Source of the DNA: Myxococcus landrumus
GTDB taxonomy: Bacteria > Myxococcota > Myxococcia > Myxococcales > Myxococcaceae
DNA: 64,000 bases
Assembly (NCBI RefSeq): GCF_017301635.1
Contig: NZ_CP071091.1
Coordinates: 8,176,501 to 8,240,500 of the forward strand
Reading direction: 5' to 3'
Position 1 is the stretch's first letter. The number at the start of each line of letters is the position of its first letter. Both the position numbers and the translations under genes were made by a program. Under the pieces are notes generated by a model. The model was not told the DNA's origin and made no database searches. It saw nothing but the letters and a program-made list of their open reading frames with translations. This document shows, in pieces, positions 50,770 to 59,498 of the stretch.

Positions 50770-53700
50770 TCACGCGGCCGTGTTCGGGTCCACCCAGAGG
50801 TCTTCATAGCGGACCTGCGGCGGCGTCTGGTGCAGCCGCAAGCCCTGCACCGAGGACGTGGCCGCCGCGTGGATGCGCTCGTGGTACAGCGGGATGAGCG
50901 GACAGTCGTCGTGGAAGAGGTGCTCGGCGCGCACGTAGAGCTGCTGGCGCAGCTCCGGGTCGATGGACACGCGCGCCTCCGCGGTGATGCGGTCCAGCTC
51001 CGCGTTGCGATAGCTCAGCGGATAGATGGTCTGCGCGGCGGAGTTCAGCAGGAAGTAGAGGAACGTGTCCGGGTCCGGGAAGTCCGCCAGCCAGTGCGCG
51101 TGGAAGGCCGGGAGCTTTCCCTCGCGCAGGTGCACCGCGTAGTCCTCGGGCGCCATCTCTACGTGCCGCAGCTCCAGCAGCCCCGCTTGCAGCAGGGGAC
51201 GGAAGAGCACCGCGTCCTCGGCGGAGGTGTCTCGACCGGCGGGGTGATGCAGCGTGAGCCGCAGCCGTCGCAGGCCCACGTCGCGCAGGAGCTGCTCCGC
51301 GAGGGCCACGTCGGGCGTCGGCAGTCCGCGGACCTCCGCGCCGCCAATCAGCTCGGGCGGGGTGAGGGTGCGGGCGACGCGGGCGCCTGGGTGGAACTGC
51401 TCCACCGCGCCCTGGATGTTCATGCCCGCGCGCAGGGCCCGGCGCACGCGCACGTCGTCGTAGGGCGCCTCGCGCAGGTTGAGGGCCACGAAGGCGGTGA
51501 AGGGCGCGGCGCTGGCCAGCACCTGGAAAGAGTCGAGCCCGGGCACCTCCACATGCTCCGCGGAGAGGAAGGACACCAGGTCCGCGGAGCCCGTGCGCAG
51601 CCGCGTGACGGCCTCCTCGCGCGAGTCCACCAACTGGAACTCCAGCCGGTCCAGCAGCGGCACCGTGGGGCGCCAGTAAGACGGATTGCGCTCCAGCACC
51701 GCGCGCTCCGGCTCCAGCGACACGACCCGGAAGGGACCGGTGCCCACCAGCCTTCCCCCCGCATCCACGCGAGCCACCGCCGTGGGCGTCAGCGCCATCA
51801 AGTGCGGGAAGAACGCCTTGGGCTCGCGCAGGCGAATCTCCAGCGTGGTGTCGTCGAGCACCTCGATGCCGGACACCTCGCGGGCCAGGCCCGAGGAGAA
51901 CTCGACAGCCCCCTCCACATCCTCGAGCAGGCTGCGGTCTGGTGAGCGCACCGCCGGGTCCATCAGCCGCTCCAGGTGGCGCTTCACGTCGGTCGCCGTG
52001 AGCAGCGCCCCGTCGTGGAAGGTGACGCCTCGGCGCAGATAGAAGCGGTAGCGGCGCGCGGAGGGGTCCGCGTCCCAGCGCTCGGCGAGGTCCGGCTCCA
52101 GCCCGCCGTCCTCCAGCCGCGTGAGGCCGGAGAAGGCACACGCGGTCAGCTCCGAGAGCTGGTTCTCCACGCTGAACAGCGGGTCCACCGCCTGGCGGTT
52201 TCGCAGCGAGGCCGCCTGGTGCAGCACGATGCGCAGCGTGCCGCCCGCGCGAGGTCGGGGCAGTTGGAAGCGGAACACCTCCGTCTCCAACCCCAGCGCC
52301 TCATGGCCGAGCTGATTCACCGTGCGCGTCAGCCCATCGCCGATGCGGATGACCCGGCGCGCGTCCTCGCGCACCTGCGCCACTTCCTCGCGAATGGACG
52401 CGTCCGCCTTGATGAGCACGGCGTTGGCGGTGCGCAGCTCCTCGATGGACGCGCTCAGCCGCACCACGGCCTCGGACAGGTCGCGCCCCGTGCGCGCCTG
52501 GTCCTCCGCCTTCTGCGAGGCCCCATGGCCCACGCGGGCCATCTCCATCGTCTGGCGCACCAACTCGCGCGCGTGGCCGGACTGCTCGATGGCCATGCGC
52601 GTGACGTCCTCCACGCGGCGAGCCACGCGCCGGCTGGCCTCCACCACCGTGGCGCCCTGGGCCTCCAGCCGCTGCGTCTCCGTCACCGTGGCTTCCACGG
52701 CGCTGAAGGTGCGCTGGGTGATGGTGCGAATCTCCACCAGCGCCTCGGAGGCGCGGTCTCCCAGGGCCACGCCGGCGGTGGCCTGCTCGCGGCCCTCGTG
52801 CACCAGCGCCACCGCGGTCAGCACCGCGTCGCGGATGCCGGACACCATGGCGCCGATTTCGCGCGTGGAGCGCGTGGTGCGCTCGGCGAGGTTGCGAATC
52901 TCGTTGGCCACGACACCGAAGGGCCGGCCGTGCTCACCGGCCTGGGCGGCGATGATGGCGGCGTTGAGGGCGAGCAGGTTGGTCTGGTCGGCAATCTCCT
53001 GGATGACGTCGACGATGCGGCCAATCTCCGCGGAGCGGGCGCCCAGCGTGCCCATCAGCTCCGCGGCCTTCCGGACCGTCTCCTCCACCCGGTACATGCC
53101 CTTCACGCTGTCGGCCACCAGCACTTCGCCTCGCTCGGCCGTCGCCGTCACCGCGAGCGCCAACTGGTTCGTCTCGCTGGCGCGGCGGCGCACGGAGTCG
53201 ATGCCGCCTTCGACGAGGGCCACGAAGTCCTCGGCCTCGCTGGCGAAGCGCGCCAGCTCATCGCCGGAGGAGGCGATGTTGGCCAGCCGCTCGCTCATGG
53301 CCTGCATCAACGCGGTGGTGTGGTTGGCGAAGTCATTGACCTGCGACAGCGCGCCGACCACCTGTCCCAGCCGCTCCGTCATCTCCAGCAGCGCGCCGGT
53401 GGTGTCGACGGCGAACACCTCGAGCTGGTGCACGCGCTTGCCCACCACCTGGAGGCTGCCACCCATGTCGCTGACGGACTGGAGCGTGCGCTCCACGGCG
53501 CCACCTTGACGGCGCGCCGCTTCGAGCAGGCTGAGGGCCTGTTCGCTCACGTCGTTGCTGGTGCGGTGCAGGTTGGCCGTCACCCGCTGCACCTGCGACA
53601 GCGCGCGGCGCAGCGACAGGATGAGGCGGCGGACGTCCTCGTGTCCCTCGAAGGTGGGCCCGCCCGAGGTGGTGAGGTCTCCCTCCGCCAGCCGGGCCAT

Positions 53701-53913
53701 GACGCGGCGCCGGGCCAGCCGCCGCAGCGCCGCCCAGCGGAACCACGACAGATAGCCCCCCGTCAGGTACAGCGCGGGCGTCGCCAGCAGCAGCACCGTC
53801 CACGAGGACGCCTCCAGCGGCTGGCCGCTCAACTCGAGGACACCCCCGAGCACGAGCGCGGAGAGCAGACCGGCCAGCAGGCCGAACGTGAAGAGGTACC
53901 GTTTGGCGCCCAT
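50770..53913 (-). CDS. Methyl-accepting chemotaxis protein fused to a C-terminal peptide-binding (SBP_bac_5) domain
   Basis: A 1047-residue fusion. Two membrane helices (about 5-28 and 36-57) are joined by a short loop, so there is almost no periplasmic sensor. A HAMP-like segment and a long MCP coiled coil follow, with the conserved hairpin tip EIADQTNLLALNAAIIAAQAG and PFGVVANEIRNLAERT at about 306-345. From about 555 to the end is a full family-5 extracellular solute-binding fold (GGTLRIVLHQ, then VTFHDGALLTATDVKRHLER, then DFPDPDTFLYFLLNS). That domain normally binds peptides in the periplasm, but topology places it in the cytoplasm here. ATG 53913 after CAGG. No che genes adjacent. Confidence 0.88.
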   Translation of the reverse strand: MGAKRYLFTFGLLAGLLSALVLGGVLELSGQPLEASSWTVLLLATPALYLTGGYLSWFRWAALRRLARRRVMARLAEGDLTTSGGPTFEGHEDVRRLILSLRRALSQVQRVTANLHRTSNDVSEQALSLLEAARRQGGAVERTLQSVSDMGGSLQVVGKRVHQLEVFAVDTTGALLEMTERLGQVVGALSQVNDFANHTTALMQAMSERLANIASSGDELARFASEAEDFVALVEGGIDSVRRRASETNQLALAVTATAERGEVLVADSVKGMYRVEETVRKAAELMGTLGARSAEIGRIVDVIQEIADQTNLLALNAAIIAAQAGEHGRPFGVVANEIRNLAERTTRSTREIGAMVSGIRDAVLTAVALVHEGREQATAGVALGDRASEALVEIRTITQRTFSAVEATVTETQRLEAQGATVVEASRRVARRVEDVTRMAIEQSGHARELVRQTMEMARVGHGASQKAEDQARTGRDLSEAVVRLSASIEELRTANAVLIKADASIREEVAQVREDARRVIRIGDGLTRTVNQLGHEALGLETEVFRFQLPRPRAGGTLRIVLHQAASLRNRQAVDPLFSVENQLSELTACAFSGLTRLEDGGLEPDLAERWDADPSARRYRFYLRRGVTFHDGALLTATDVKRHLERLMDPAVRSPDRSLLEDVEGAVEFSSGLAREVSGIEVLDDTTLEIRLREPKAFFPHLMALTPTAVARVDAGGRLVGTGPFRVVSLEPERAVLERNPSYWRPTVPLLDRLEFQLVDSREEAVTRLRTGSADLVSFLSAEHVEVPGLDSFQVLASAAPFTAFVALNLREAPYDDVRVRRALRAGMNIQGAVEQFHPGARVARTLTPPELIGGAEVRGLPTPDVALAEQLLRDVGLRRLRLTLHHPAGRDTSAEDAVLFRPLLQAGLLELRHVEMAPEDYAVHLREGKLPAFHAHWLADFPDPDTFLYFLLNSAAQTIYPLSYRNAELDRITAEARVSIDPELRQQLYVRAEHLFHDDCPLIPLYHERIHAAATSSVQGLRLHQTPPQVRYEDLWVDPNTAA

Positions 53914-53977
53914 GGACCTGCCGAGGCTACCCTGCCTTCTCGCGCCGGTCCTCAAAACGCCGCAGACTGGGGGCCTC

Positions 53978-55000
53978 GTGTCTCCCCCGCTCGCCCTCCT
54001 CGTCCTCGCCCTCGCCGCCAGCCCCGTGAGCCCAGGGAAGGGGGCGGAGGGGCCTCCCAGGGGAGAATCGGCGCGCTTCGTCTTCGCCTGGCGAGGCGTC
54101 CCCGTGGGAACGGTGACCCTGACGCACGAGGCCGGGCGCTTCACGTACCTGAGCCAGCACCTGCACACCCGAGGCACCAGCCACGGAGAGCGGCGCCGCG
54201 AGGTGACACTGGAGGTGGACGCCTCGGGACGGCTCCCAGGGGGAAAGGTGGTGCCCCAGGCGCTGTGGCTGTGGCGAGGTCCCCCCGCGCCGGGCTGCGT
54301 GACAGGACGCGAGGAGCTGTCCGGCCGGGAGGGCCTCCACTGCGCCACCGGAGGGACGGCCCCCTGGGTGGAGGGCACGCTGCTGGGCGTTGCCTTCCGC
54401 GCCCGCTACGGCGCGGGTGGGCGCATGGAGGTGCTGGAGGTGGGCGAGTCCCGCTTCACCGAGGCGGCTCCCGGAGAGCGCCTGCGGGCTCCGCCCGACT
54501 TCTTCTCGCGTGGTCTCCCCGTGGAGGGCGAGCAAGGGGCGCTGACGCTGGTGCCCGCCATGGACGTCCCGTCGCGGCTGGACGGGATGACCCCGTGGAC
54601 GCGAGGCGCCGCCCGGGCGCTGTCGGCGCGGGTGCACGCGGCGTTTCCGGAGAAGGGCCCCGGGGCCGCGGATTGGCGCGAGGGAGGCGAAGGCGAGGCG
54701 GGCGGGTGTCTGGCGCACGCGCTGCGCTTCGCGGCGGAGGCTCGGGAGAAGGGCGTGAAGGTGGCCCTGGTGCACGGGCTCCTGGTGGTGGATGGCGGGC
54801 CCGCGCGGCCCCACGCGTGGGTGCGCGTGGCGCTGGTGGAGGGCGGCACGCTGGATTTGGACCCCACGTCGATGGACGCGGTGCGGCCGGACACGCACCT
54901 GGCGCTGGCGCTGGCGGATGCGCGAGGCCCGGCGCTGGAGGCGGGAGCGCGGTGGCTCGCGCTCCTGCGGGGGGCTCACCGCGTGGTCCGCCAGCGGTGA
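53978..55000 (+). CDS. Exported transglutaminase-like protein
   Basis: A 340-residue protein with signal peptide VSPPLALLVLALAASPVSPG, starting at GTG 53978 with GGGGG upstream. The N-terminal half (about 30-190) is a beta-rich domain. The C-terminal transglutaminase/protease-like core has the catalytic triad Cys244 (GGCLAHALRF), His279 (PHAWVRV) and Asp295 (LDLDPT). Such enzymes cross-link or cut proteins or peptides in the periplasm or outside. It is divergent from the chemotaxis receptor with 64 bases between starts. A longer start (53912) would overlap that gene. Confidence 0.8.
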   Translation: MSPPLALLVLALAASPVSPGKGAEGPPRGESARFVFAWRGVPVGTVTLTHEAGRFTYLSQHLHTRGTSHGERRREVTLEVDASGRLPGGKVVPQALWLWRGPPAPGCVTGREELSGREGLHCATGGTAPWVEGTLLGVAFRARYGAGGRMEVLEVGESRFTEAAPGERLRAPPDFFSRGLPVEGEQGALTLVPAMDVPSRLDGMTPWTRGAARALSARVHAAFPEKGPGAADWREGGEGEAGGCLAHALRFAAEAREKGVKVALVHGLLVVDGGPARPHAWVRVALVEGGTLDLDPTSMDAVRPDTHLALALADARGPALEAGARWLALLRGAHRVVRQR

Positions 55001-55012
55001 GCGTCGGTCCGG

Positions 55013-56038
55013 TTACTCGAAGGGGATGATGGACAGCCGGTCGCCCGCGTCCGCGCCCAGGGCTTCCTTCGCGGCCGCGGGCAGGTAGATGACCTGGTTG
55101 TCGAGCCGGGCCATGCAGCGCACGGAGCGGAAGCGGTTGCGGCCGGACTCCTTCTCGAAGGCGACGAGCACGTCGTCACCCTCCATGTCGAAGTCCTCCT
55201 CGGCCAGCTTCACCGTGCGGTACTTGCGGATGAGCGACACGTCGCCCGTGTTGGCCTCGAAGTGCGGGCCTCCGTCGAACGGGTCGATGCGCTCCACGTA
55301 CTTGAAGCCGATGCGCTCGAGCATGCGCTGCACGCCGCGCGTGTTCGGCCCCACCTCGCCCAGCACCTTCTGCACGCGGTCCGGGAAGAGGGACGCGTAG
55401 ATGTCCGAGGCGGGGAACAGCTCCTTGATGAACTCCTTGTTCTGCCGGCTGAGGCGGTCGGCCTCCAGGTACGTCAGGCCGGTGAACTTCTTGCCGCAGG
55501 CCTCCCACAGCAGGCTGCGACCGTCCGGGAGCAGCGGCGGGAGCAGCTCCGCCAGCACGCGCGGACGGAACAGCCGGCGGTGCATGGCGATGAAGAGGAA
55601 GCGCACATACGACAACTGCTTGCCGGGCTTGTCCGGCGTGGCGCGGTAGGGCGGGTCGACGACGAGGCCCCCAATCTCCGTGGGGCCCTCGTAGTTGTAG
55701 GCGATGGAGAGGACCTTGTGCCGGAGGTGGCGCTCCAGGGAGGCGGAGTAGTGCTCCCGTTCGCTCACCTCGTAGTAGATGTGCGGCGCCTCGTAGGTGC
55801 CGTGCTGGGCGATGATCATCGACGTGCCGATGATGAGGCCGTTTCGCACGTCCTCCAGCACGAAGAGGTACTCACGCTCGAGCGGGTTCTTCACCTTGCC
55901 GGCGAAGCTCTTCACCGACTTGTCGATGATGTTCTCGAGCGTCTCCTCGTTGTTCGGCAGGTTCACCGTGTTGAGCACGGCGGCGAGCCGCTTGAGGCCG
56001 GCCAGGTCGGTCTTCTGGACGTCACGCAGGAGAAGCAT
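55013..56038 (-). CDS. astA: Arginine N-succinyltransferase
   Basis: A 341-residue enzyme of the arginine succinyltransferase (AST) pathway, which starts arginine breakdown by transferring succinyl from succinyl-CoA to arginine. Family features: the N-terminal LLLRDVQKTDLAGLKRLA, the GTSMIIAQHGTYEAPHIYYEV strand, the EIGGLVVDPPYR block, the MHRRLFRPRVLAELLPPL helix and the RGVQRMLERIGFKYVERIDPFDGGPH end segment. Fold is GNAT-like. No astB, astC, astD or astE gene is adjacent. The ATG at 56038 is chosen because the family begins with this segment; an upstream extension to 56101 looks unlikely. Confidence 0.93.
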   Translation of the reverse strand: MLLLRDVQKTDLAGLKRLAAVLNTVNLPNNEETLENIIDKSVKSFAGKVKNPLEREYLFVLEDVRNGLIIGTSMIIAQHGTYEAPHIYYEVSEREHYSASLERHLRHKVLSIAYNYEGPTEIGGLVVDPPYRATPDKPGKQLSYVRFLFIAMHRRLFRPRVLAELLPPLLPDGRSLLWEACGKKFTGLTYLEADRLSRQNKEFIKELFPASDIYASLFPDRVQKVLGEVGPNTRGVQRMLERIGFKYVERIDPFDGGPHFEANTGDVSLIRKYRTVKLAEEDFDMEGDDVLVAFEKESGRNRFRSVRCMARLDNQVIYLPAAAKEALGADAGDRLSIIPFE

Positions 56039-56357
56039 GGGGGCACCCGGGACGCCCAAGGATTGAGCGCCGGAAGGGGTGGGGACCATACACCACACCA
56101 CCTCCCAGAAGGCACCTCACGGCGCGCAGGAATCCGTCGATGGCGCACCGAGTCATTAGGGGAACTCACCGGCCCGGCCGGTGGGTGGAGGGCTCCCACA
56201 CCTGCCGAAACATTTGTCAGACATCCAGTCACTTGCCTGGGTGCCTGCCCCGTTGTCAGGCGAGAGGGATGAAAACGCCGTGGGAATGAAACTGTGGAAT
56301 GCTTTGGGCTCCAGCGTGTCAACTGTTGGCTGTCAAACATTCACAGGACAGGTGTGA
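56039..56357. other. Divergent intergenic region astA / lyase-like gene
   Basis: About 320 bases without a gene. It contains the perfect palindrome CACCGGCC-c-GGCCGGTG (56167-56183), a small TGTC-a-GACA palindrome near 56214, and several TGTCA words toward the plus-strand gene. The last 120 bases are less GC-rich, as expected for the promoter of the downstream gene. Confidence 0.5.
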
Positions 56358-57392
56358 TTGAGAGTTTTCGTCCCTGGATTGCTTTTGATGTGGATGGTTC
56401 CCGGCCTGGCATTGGCAGGCATTGTGTGGAGAGGTGACTTCGAGACAGGTAATCGCTCGCAATACTCGGGGGAGCAGATGGTGAGCTCCGACCGGTTGCT
56501 GGTGGTGACGAATCCGGTGGCGCAAGGGAAGTACGCGCTGAAGGTCACCGTGAAGCAGGGAGACGACCCCATCAACTCCAGCGGCAATCGCAACGAGCTG
56601 GTGTACCAGGGGGGCGAGAAGGAAGGCTCCGAGTACTTCTATCGGTGGAACGTGATGTTCGCACCGGACTTCCCGAGCGTGGACACGTGGCAGCTCTTCA
56701 CGCAGTGGCACCATGACGGGTGCTGCGGCTCACCTCCGCTGGAGTTCTACGTGCGAGGTGAGGAGATTCGGATGGTGTTGAACGATGACAACACGATTCC
56801 GTGGCGCACGAAGCTCCAGCGGGGCGTGTGGCATGAGTTCATCCTGCACGTGAAGTGGTCCTCGAAGGCGAGCACGGGCTTCGTGGAGCTGTGGCACAAC
56901 AAGGAGAAGGTGCTGCAGAAGCGCAGCGCGGTGACGATGTACGCGGGGCAGGGCAACTACTTGAAGCTGGGCCTGTATCGCAGCGACACCGTGAAGCAGG
57001 TCGGCGTCGTGTACCACGATGGTTTCATCCAGGCGACGACGCTGGCGGACGTGCTGGAGACGCCGACGGTGCCGGATGCGGGGACGCCGGTGGACGCGGG
57101 CACGCCCACGGTCGACGCGGGGACTCCCGAGCCGATGCCGGACGCGGGTGAGCCCGTGGTGCCGGAGCCCGTGGATGCGGGGACTCCGCCGCAGGCGGAC
57201 TCGGGCGTGGTGTCGGATGCGGGGACGTCGGTGGATGCGGGCACGGGTGGCTTGAAGCCCCCAGTGGAGGAGCTCCCGGAGGGCGGCGACGAAGAGGGCG
57301 CGGGCTGCAACAGCTCGGGTGGCTCACTCGCGGCGGTGACGCTGTTGGGGCTCCTGGGGCTGGCGCGGGTTCGCCGTCGCCGCTCGCGGTAG
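56358..57392 (+). CDS. Secreted polysaccharide-lyase-like protein with MYXO-CTERM signal
   Basis: A 344-residue exported protein beginning at TTG 56358 (AGG 5 bases upstream). Signal peptide ends near ALA. The catalytic domain (about 20-235) matches heparin lyase/polysaccharide lyase family jelly-rolls: GDFETGNRSQY, NRNELVYQGG, FYRWNVMFAPDFP, TQWHHDGCCGSPPLEFYV and RGVWHEFILHVKWSSKASTG. A Pro-Asp-Ala-Gly-Thr spacer follows, then the MYXO-CTERM tail: GCNSSGG, a hydrophobic stretch and RVRRRRSR. That tail directs myxobacterial proteins to the surface or outer-membrane vesicles after processing. Substrate (alginate- or heparin-like) is unknown. A strong terminator follows. Confidence 0.85.
   Translation: MRVFVPGLLLMWMVPGLALAGIVWRGDFETGNRSQYSGEQMVSSDRLLVVTNPVAQGKYALKVTVKQGDDPINSSGNRNELVYQGGEKEGSEYFYRWNVMFAPDFPSVDTWQLFTQWHHDGCCGSPPLEFYVRGEEIRMVLNDDNTIPWRTKLQRGVWHEFILHVKWSSKASTGFVELWHNKEKVLQKRSAVTMYAGQGNYLKLGLYRSDTVKQVGVVYHDGFIQATTLADVLETPTVPDAGTPVDAGTPTVDAGTPEPMPDAGEPVVPEPVDAGTPPQADSGVVSDAGTSVDAGTGGLKPPVEELPEGGDEEGAGCNSSGGSLAAVTLLGLLGLARVRRRRSR
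57073..57246 (+). repeat. DAGTP-type spacer repeats in coding sequence
   Basis: About seven short in-frame repeats coding (V/P)DAG(T/E)(P/S) form the linker between the lyase domain and the membrane tail of the preceding gene. Confidence 0.7.
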
Positions 57393-57414
57393 TCCCCGGT
57401 TCCCGGTGGTGAAG

Positions 57415-57452
57415 AGAAGCACCGGCCCGTGATTCGTGGGGCCGGTGCTTCT
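57415..57452 (+). terminator. Strong terminator hairpin
   Basis: A perfect 14-bp inverted repeat (AGAAGCACCGGCCC / GGGCCGGTGCTTCT) with a 10-base loop, 22 bases after the lyase-like gene stop, ending in CTTCT. The strongest terminator candidate in the window. Confidence 0.75.
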
Positions 57453-57551
57453 TGGGGCGCGCTGATTTGTGACGGGATGTTGGCCGGGGCGTGATGTGGC
57501 CGGCACCCCGCCGTGACGACCGCATGCGACGGTCTCCGGCAGGTGCTCGCC

Positions 57552-59465
57552 ATGCAGACTGATCCGCGCCCATCGACTTCGCCTCATTCGCTGGTGGACC
57601 CGCTGCTCGGCCAGGTGCTCCATGGGCGCTTCCGGGTGCTGTCGCCCGTGGGCGCCGGAGGCATGGGCCGGGTGTATCGAGCGCTTCAGCTCCCGCTGGA
57701 GCGGGTGGTGGCGCTCAAGGTGATGAGCCCCACGTTTCCCACCGCGAGCGACCCGGAGTTCCAGCGGCGCTTCCTCTTGGAGGCGAGCATCACGGCGAAG
57801 CTGAGCCATCCGAACACCGTCACGGTCATCGACTACGGGAAGACGGAGGATGGGACGTTCTACATCGCGATGGAGTACCTGGAGGGGCGCACGCTGGCGG
57901 AGCACCTGGCCTCCGGGCCCATGCCCTGGCCGCGCGCGGTGGATATCGCTCAGCAGGTGTGCCGGTCTCTTCGCGAGGCGCATCGGCTGGGGGTGGTGCA
58001 CCGGGATTTGAAGCCGGCCAACGTGATGCTGTTGGCGGAGGAGGGGCGCGACCACGTCAAAGTGCTCGACTTCGGTTTGGTGAAGTCCTTTGTCGTGGCG
58101 GGGGCGAGCAGTGGCGCTCCGGCGGTGCCGGAAATCACCCAGGGAGGGATGTTCCTGGGGTCGCCCATGTACATGGCGCCAGAGCAGGCGCGGAACCTGG
58201 CGGACGCGCGCAGTGACGTCTATGCGCTCGGGGTCCTGCTGTACCAGATGCTGGTGGGGCGTCCGCCCTTCCTGATGCAGGACCCGCTGGAGCTCATCTT
58301 CGCGCACCAGAAGGAGCCGCCACCGCGCTTCCAGTCGGTGCGCCCGGAGGTGGCGATTCCCGAGCCCGTGGAGGCGGTGGTTCGCCGCTGCCTGGAGAAG
58401 CTGCCCGCGCATCGGTACGACTCGATGGATGCGCTTCTGGAGGCCTTGCGGGGCGTGGGTGGGGGCTCGGCGGATACGGGGCCTGGTGAGGTGCTGACTG
58501 GACCGCTCTCCGTGTCGACGCCATCCGCGAACAGTGGTGTGCAGGGAACGATGGTGTTGGACATCAGCTTGGATGAGTCCTCCGTGCTGCGTCCGGAGTC
58601 GCCTCGTCCGAGTCTCCGCCGCTGGGGGGTGATGTTGGGGGTGCTGCTCGTCTGTGGAGGCGGCGCCTATCTGCTGGGTGTGCGCCGTGCGCCTCCGACG
58701 ATGGACGCTCCGGCGGTGGTTGCTCCGGTTCCATCGGTTGTGCCCGTGCGCGAGGAGCCGCCTGCGGTGGCCGTGGTGCAGGCGCCTCAGCCCGTGCGCT
58801 TCCACGTCTCCAGCCAACCGGCGGGGGCGAGAGTCTTCTGGAAGGGCGTGGAGCGGGGCACGACGCCGTTCGTGTTGGAGGTGCCGCCGGATGCGAGAGG
58901 TCTGGCCACCGCGGAGCTGACGTTCGTGCGGGAAGGGTATCGCTCAGACCGTGTGCTCGCGGGGGGCTCTGGCGAGGTGCTCTTGAATCAGCGCCTCCAG
59001 CGCGAGCGAGGAGGTCGCGTGGGCGCGTCGTCTCCCGGAGTGGAGGCGGCGGGTTCGATGGAGTGGCAGTCGGGCCCTTCGCTGAGTGCGCCCACGCCGC
59101 TGGAGGTTCCCGCCGCCGTGGAGCCCGCGAAGACCGTGGCGAGCGGACCGCGCCCGAGTAGCGCCCACTCCGAGCCCATCCAACTTCCGGAGAACGCGAA
59201 GCCGCCCGTGGAGCTCGTGGGGAATCAGCAGCCGGAGTTCCCCCAGGAAGCGCGTGCGGCGGGTCGCGAAGGGATGGTCGTCCTCAAGCTGGTCGTCACG
59301 GCGCAAGGCGAGGTCCGAGACGTCACGGTGATGCGAGGCGAGGAGCCCTTCGCATCCGCTGCGCTGCGCGCGGTGCGCACGTGGCGCTATCGACCCGCGA
59401 TGCTGGAGGGACAGCCCGTCGCCGTCTACCGCGTGGTCAAGGTGCCCTTCCGGCTGCGCCCCTGA
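57552..59465 (+). CDS. Ser/Thr protein kinase with PEGA and TonB C-terminal domains
   Basis: A 637-residue transmembrane kinase. Cytoplasmic Hanks-type kinase domain, about 25-300: Gly-rich loop GAGGMGRVY, Lys56 in ALKVM, catalytic HRDLKPAN (Asp152), DFG (173-175), MAPEQ. All key residues are intact, so it should be active. A membrane helix at 357-377 is followed outside by a PEGA domain (about 414-485; SSQPAGARVFWKGVERGTTP) and a TonB C-terminal domain (about 553-637; QQPEFPQEARAAGREGMVVL to VYRVVKVPF). The TonB domain may touch outer-membrane receptors or sense periplasmic state. ATG 57552 is preferred; GTG 57513 is possible. Confidence 0.88.
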   Translation: MQTDPRPSTSPHSLVDPLLGQVLHGRFRVLSPVGAGGMGRVYRALQLPLERVVALKVMSPTFPTASDPEFQRRFLLEASITAKLSHPNTVTVIDYGKTEDGTFYIAMEYLEGRTLAEHLASGPMPWPRAVDIAQQVCRSLREAHRLGVVHRDLKPANVMLLAEEGRDHVKVLDFGLVKSFVVAGASSGAPAVPEITQGGMFLGSPMYMAPEQARNLADARSDVYALGVLLYQMLVGRPPFLMQDPLELIFAHQKEPPPRFQSVRPEVAIPEPVEAVVRRCLEKLPAHRYDSMDALLEALRGVGGGSADTGPGEVLTGPLSVSTPSANSGVQGTMVLDISLDESSVLRPESPRPSLRRWGVMLGVLLVCGGGAYLLGVRRAPPTMDAPAVVAPVPSVVPVREEPPAVAVVQAPQPVRFHVSSQPAGARVFWKGVERGTTPFVLEVPPDARGLATAELTFVREGYRSDRVLAGGSGEVLLNQRLQRERGGRVGASSPGVEAAGSMEWQSGPSLSAPTPLEVPAAVEPAKTVASGPRPSSAHSEPIQLPENAKPPVELVGNQQPEFPQEARAAGREGMVVLKLVVTAQGEVRDVTVMRGEEPFASAALRAVRTWRYRPAMLEGQPVAVYRVVKVPFRLRP

Positions 59466-59498
59466 GCGCCATCCTGGCTCCGAGGACTTCGTCGTGAA

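Noticed and set aside
51976..55029. Long plus-strand open frame (about 1017 codons)
   Set aside because: Antisense to the MCP fusion and in a wrong frame of the transglutaminase-like gene; no recognisable motif.
56167..56183. CACCGGCC-c-GGCCGGTG as a transcription terminator
   Set aside because: It lies upstream of two divergent genes, not after any gene; it may be a regulator site but evidence is too thin to list as such.
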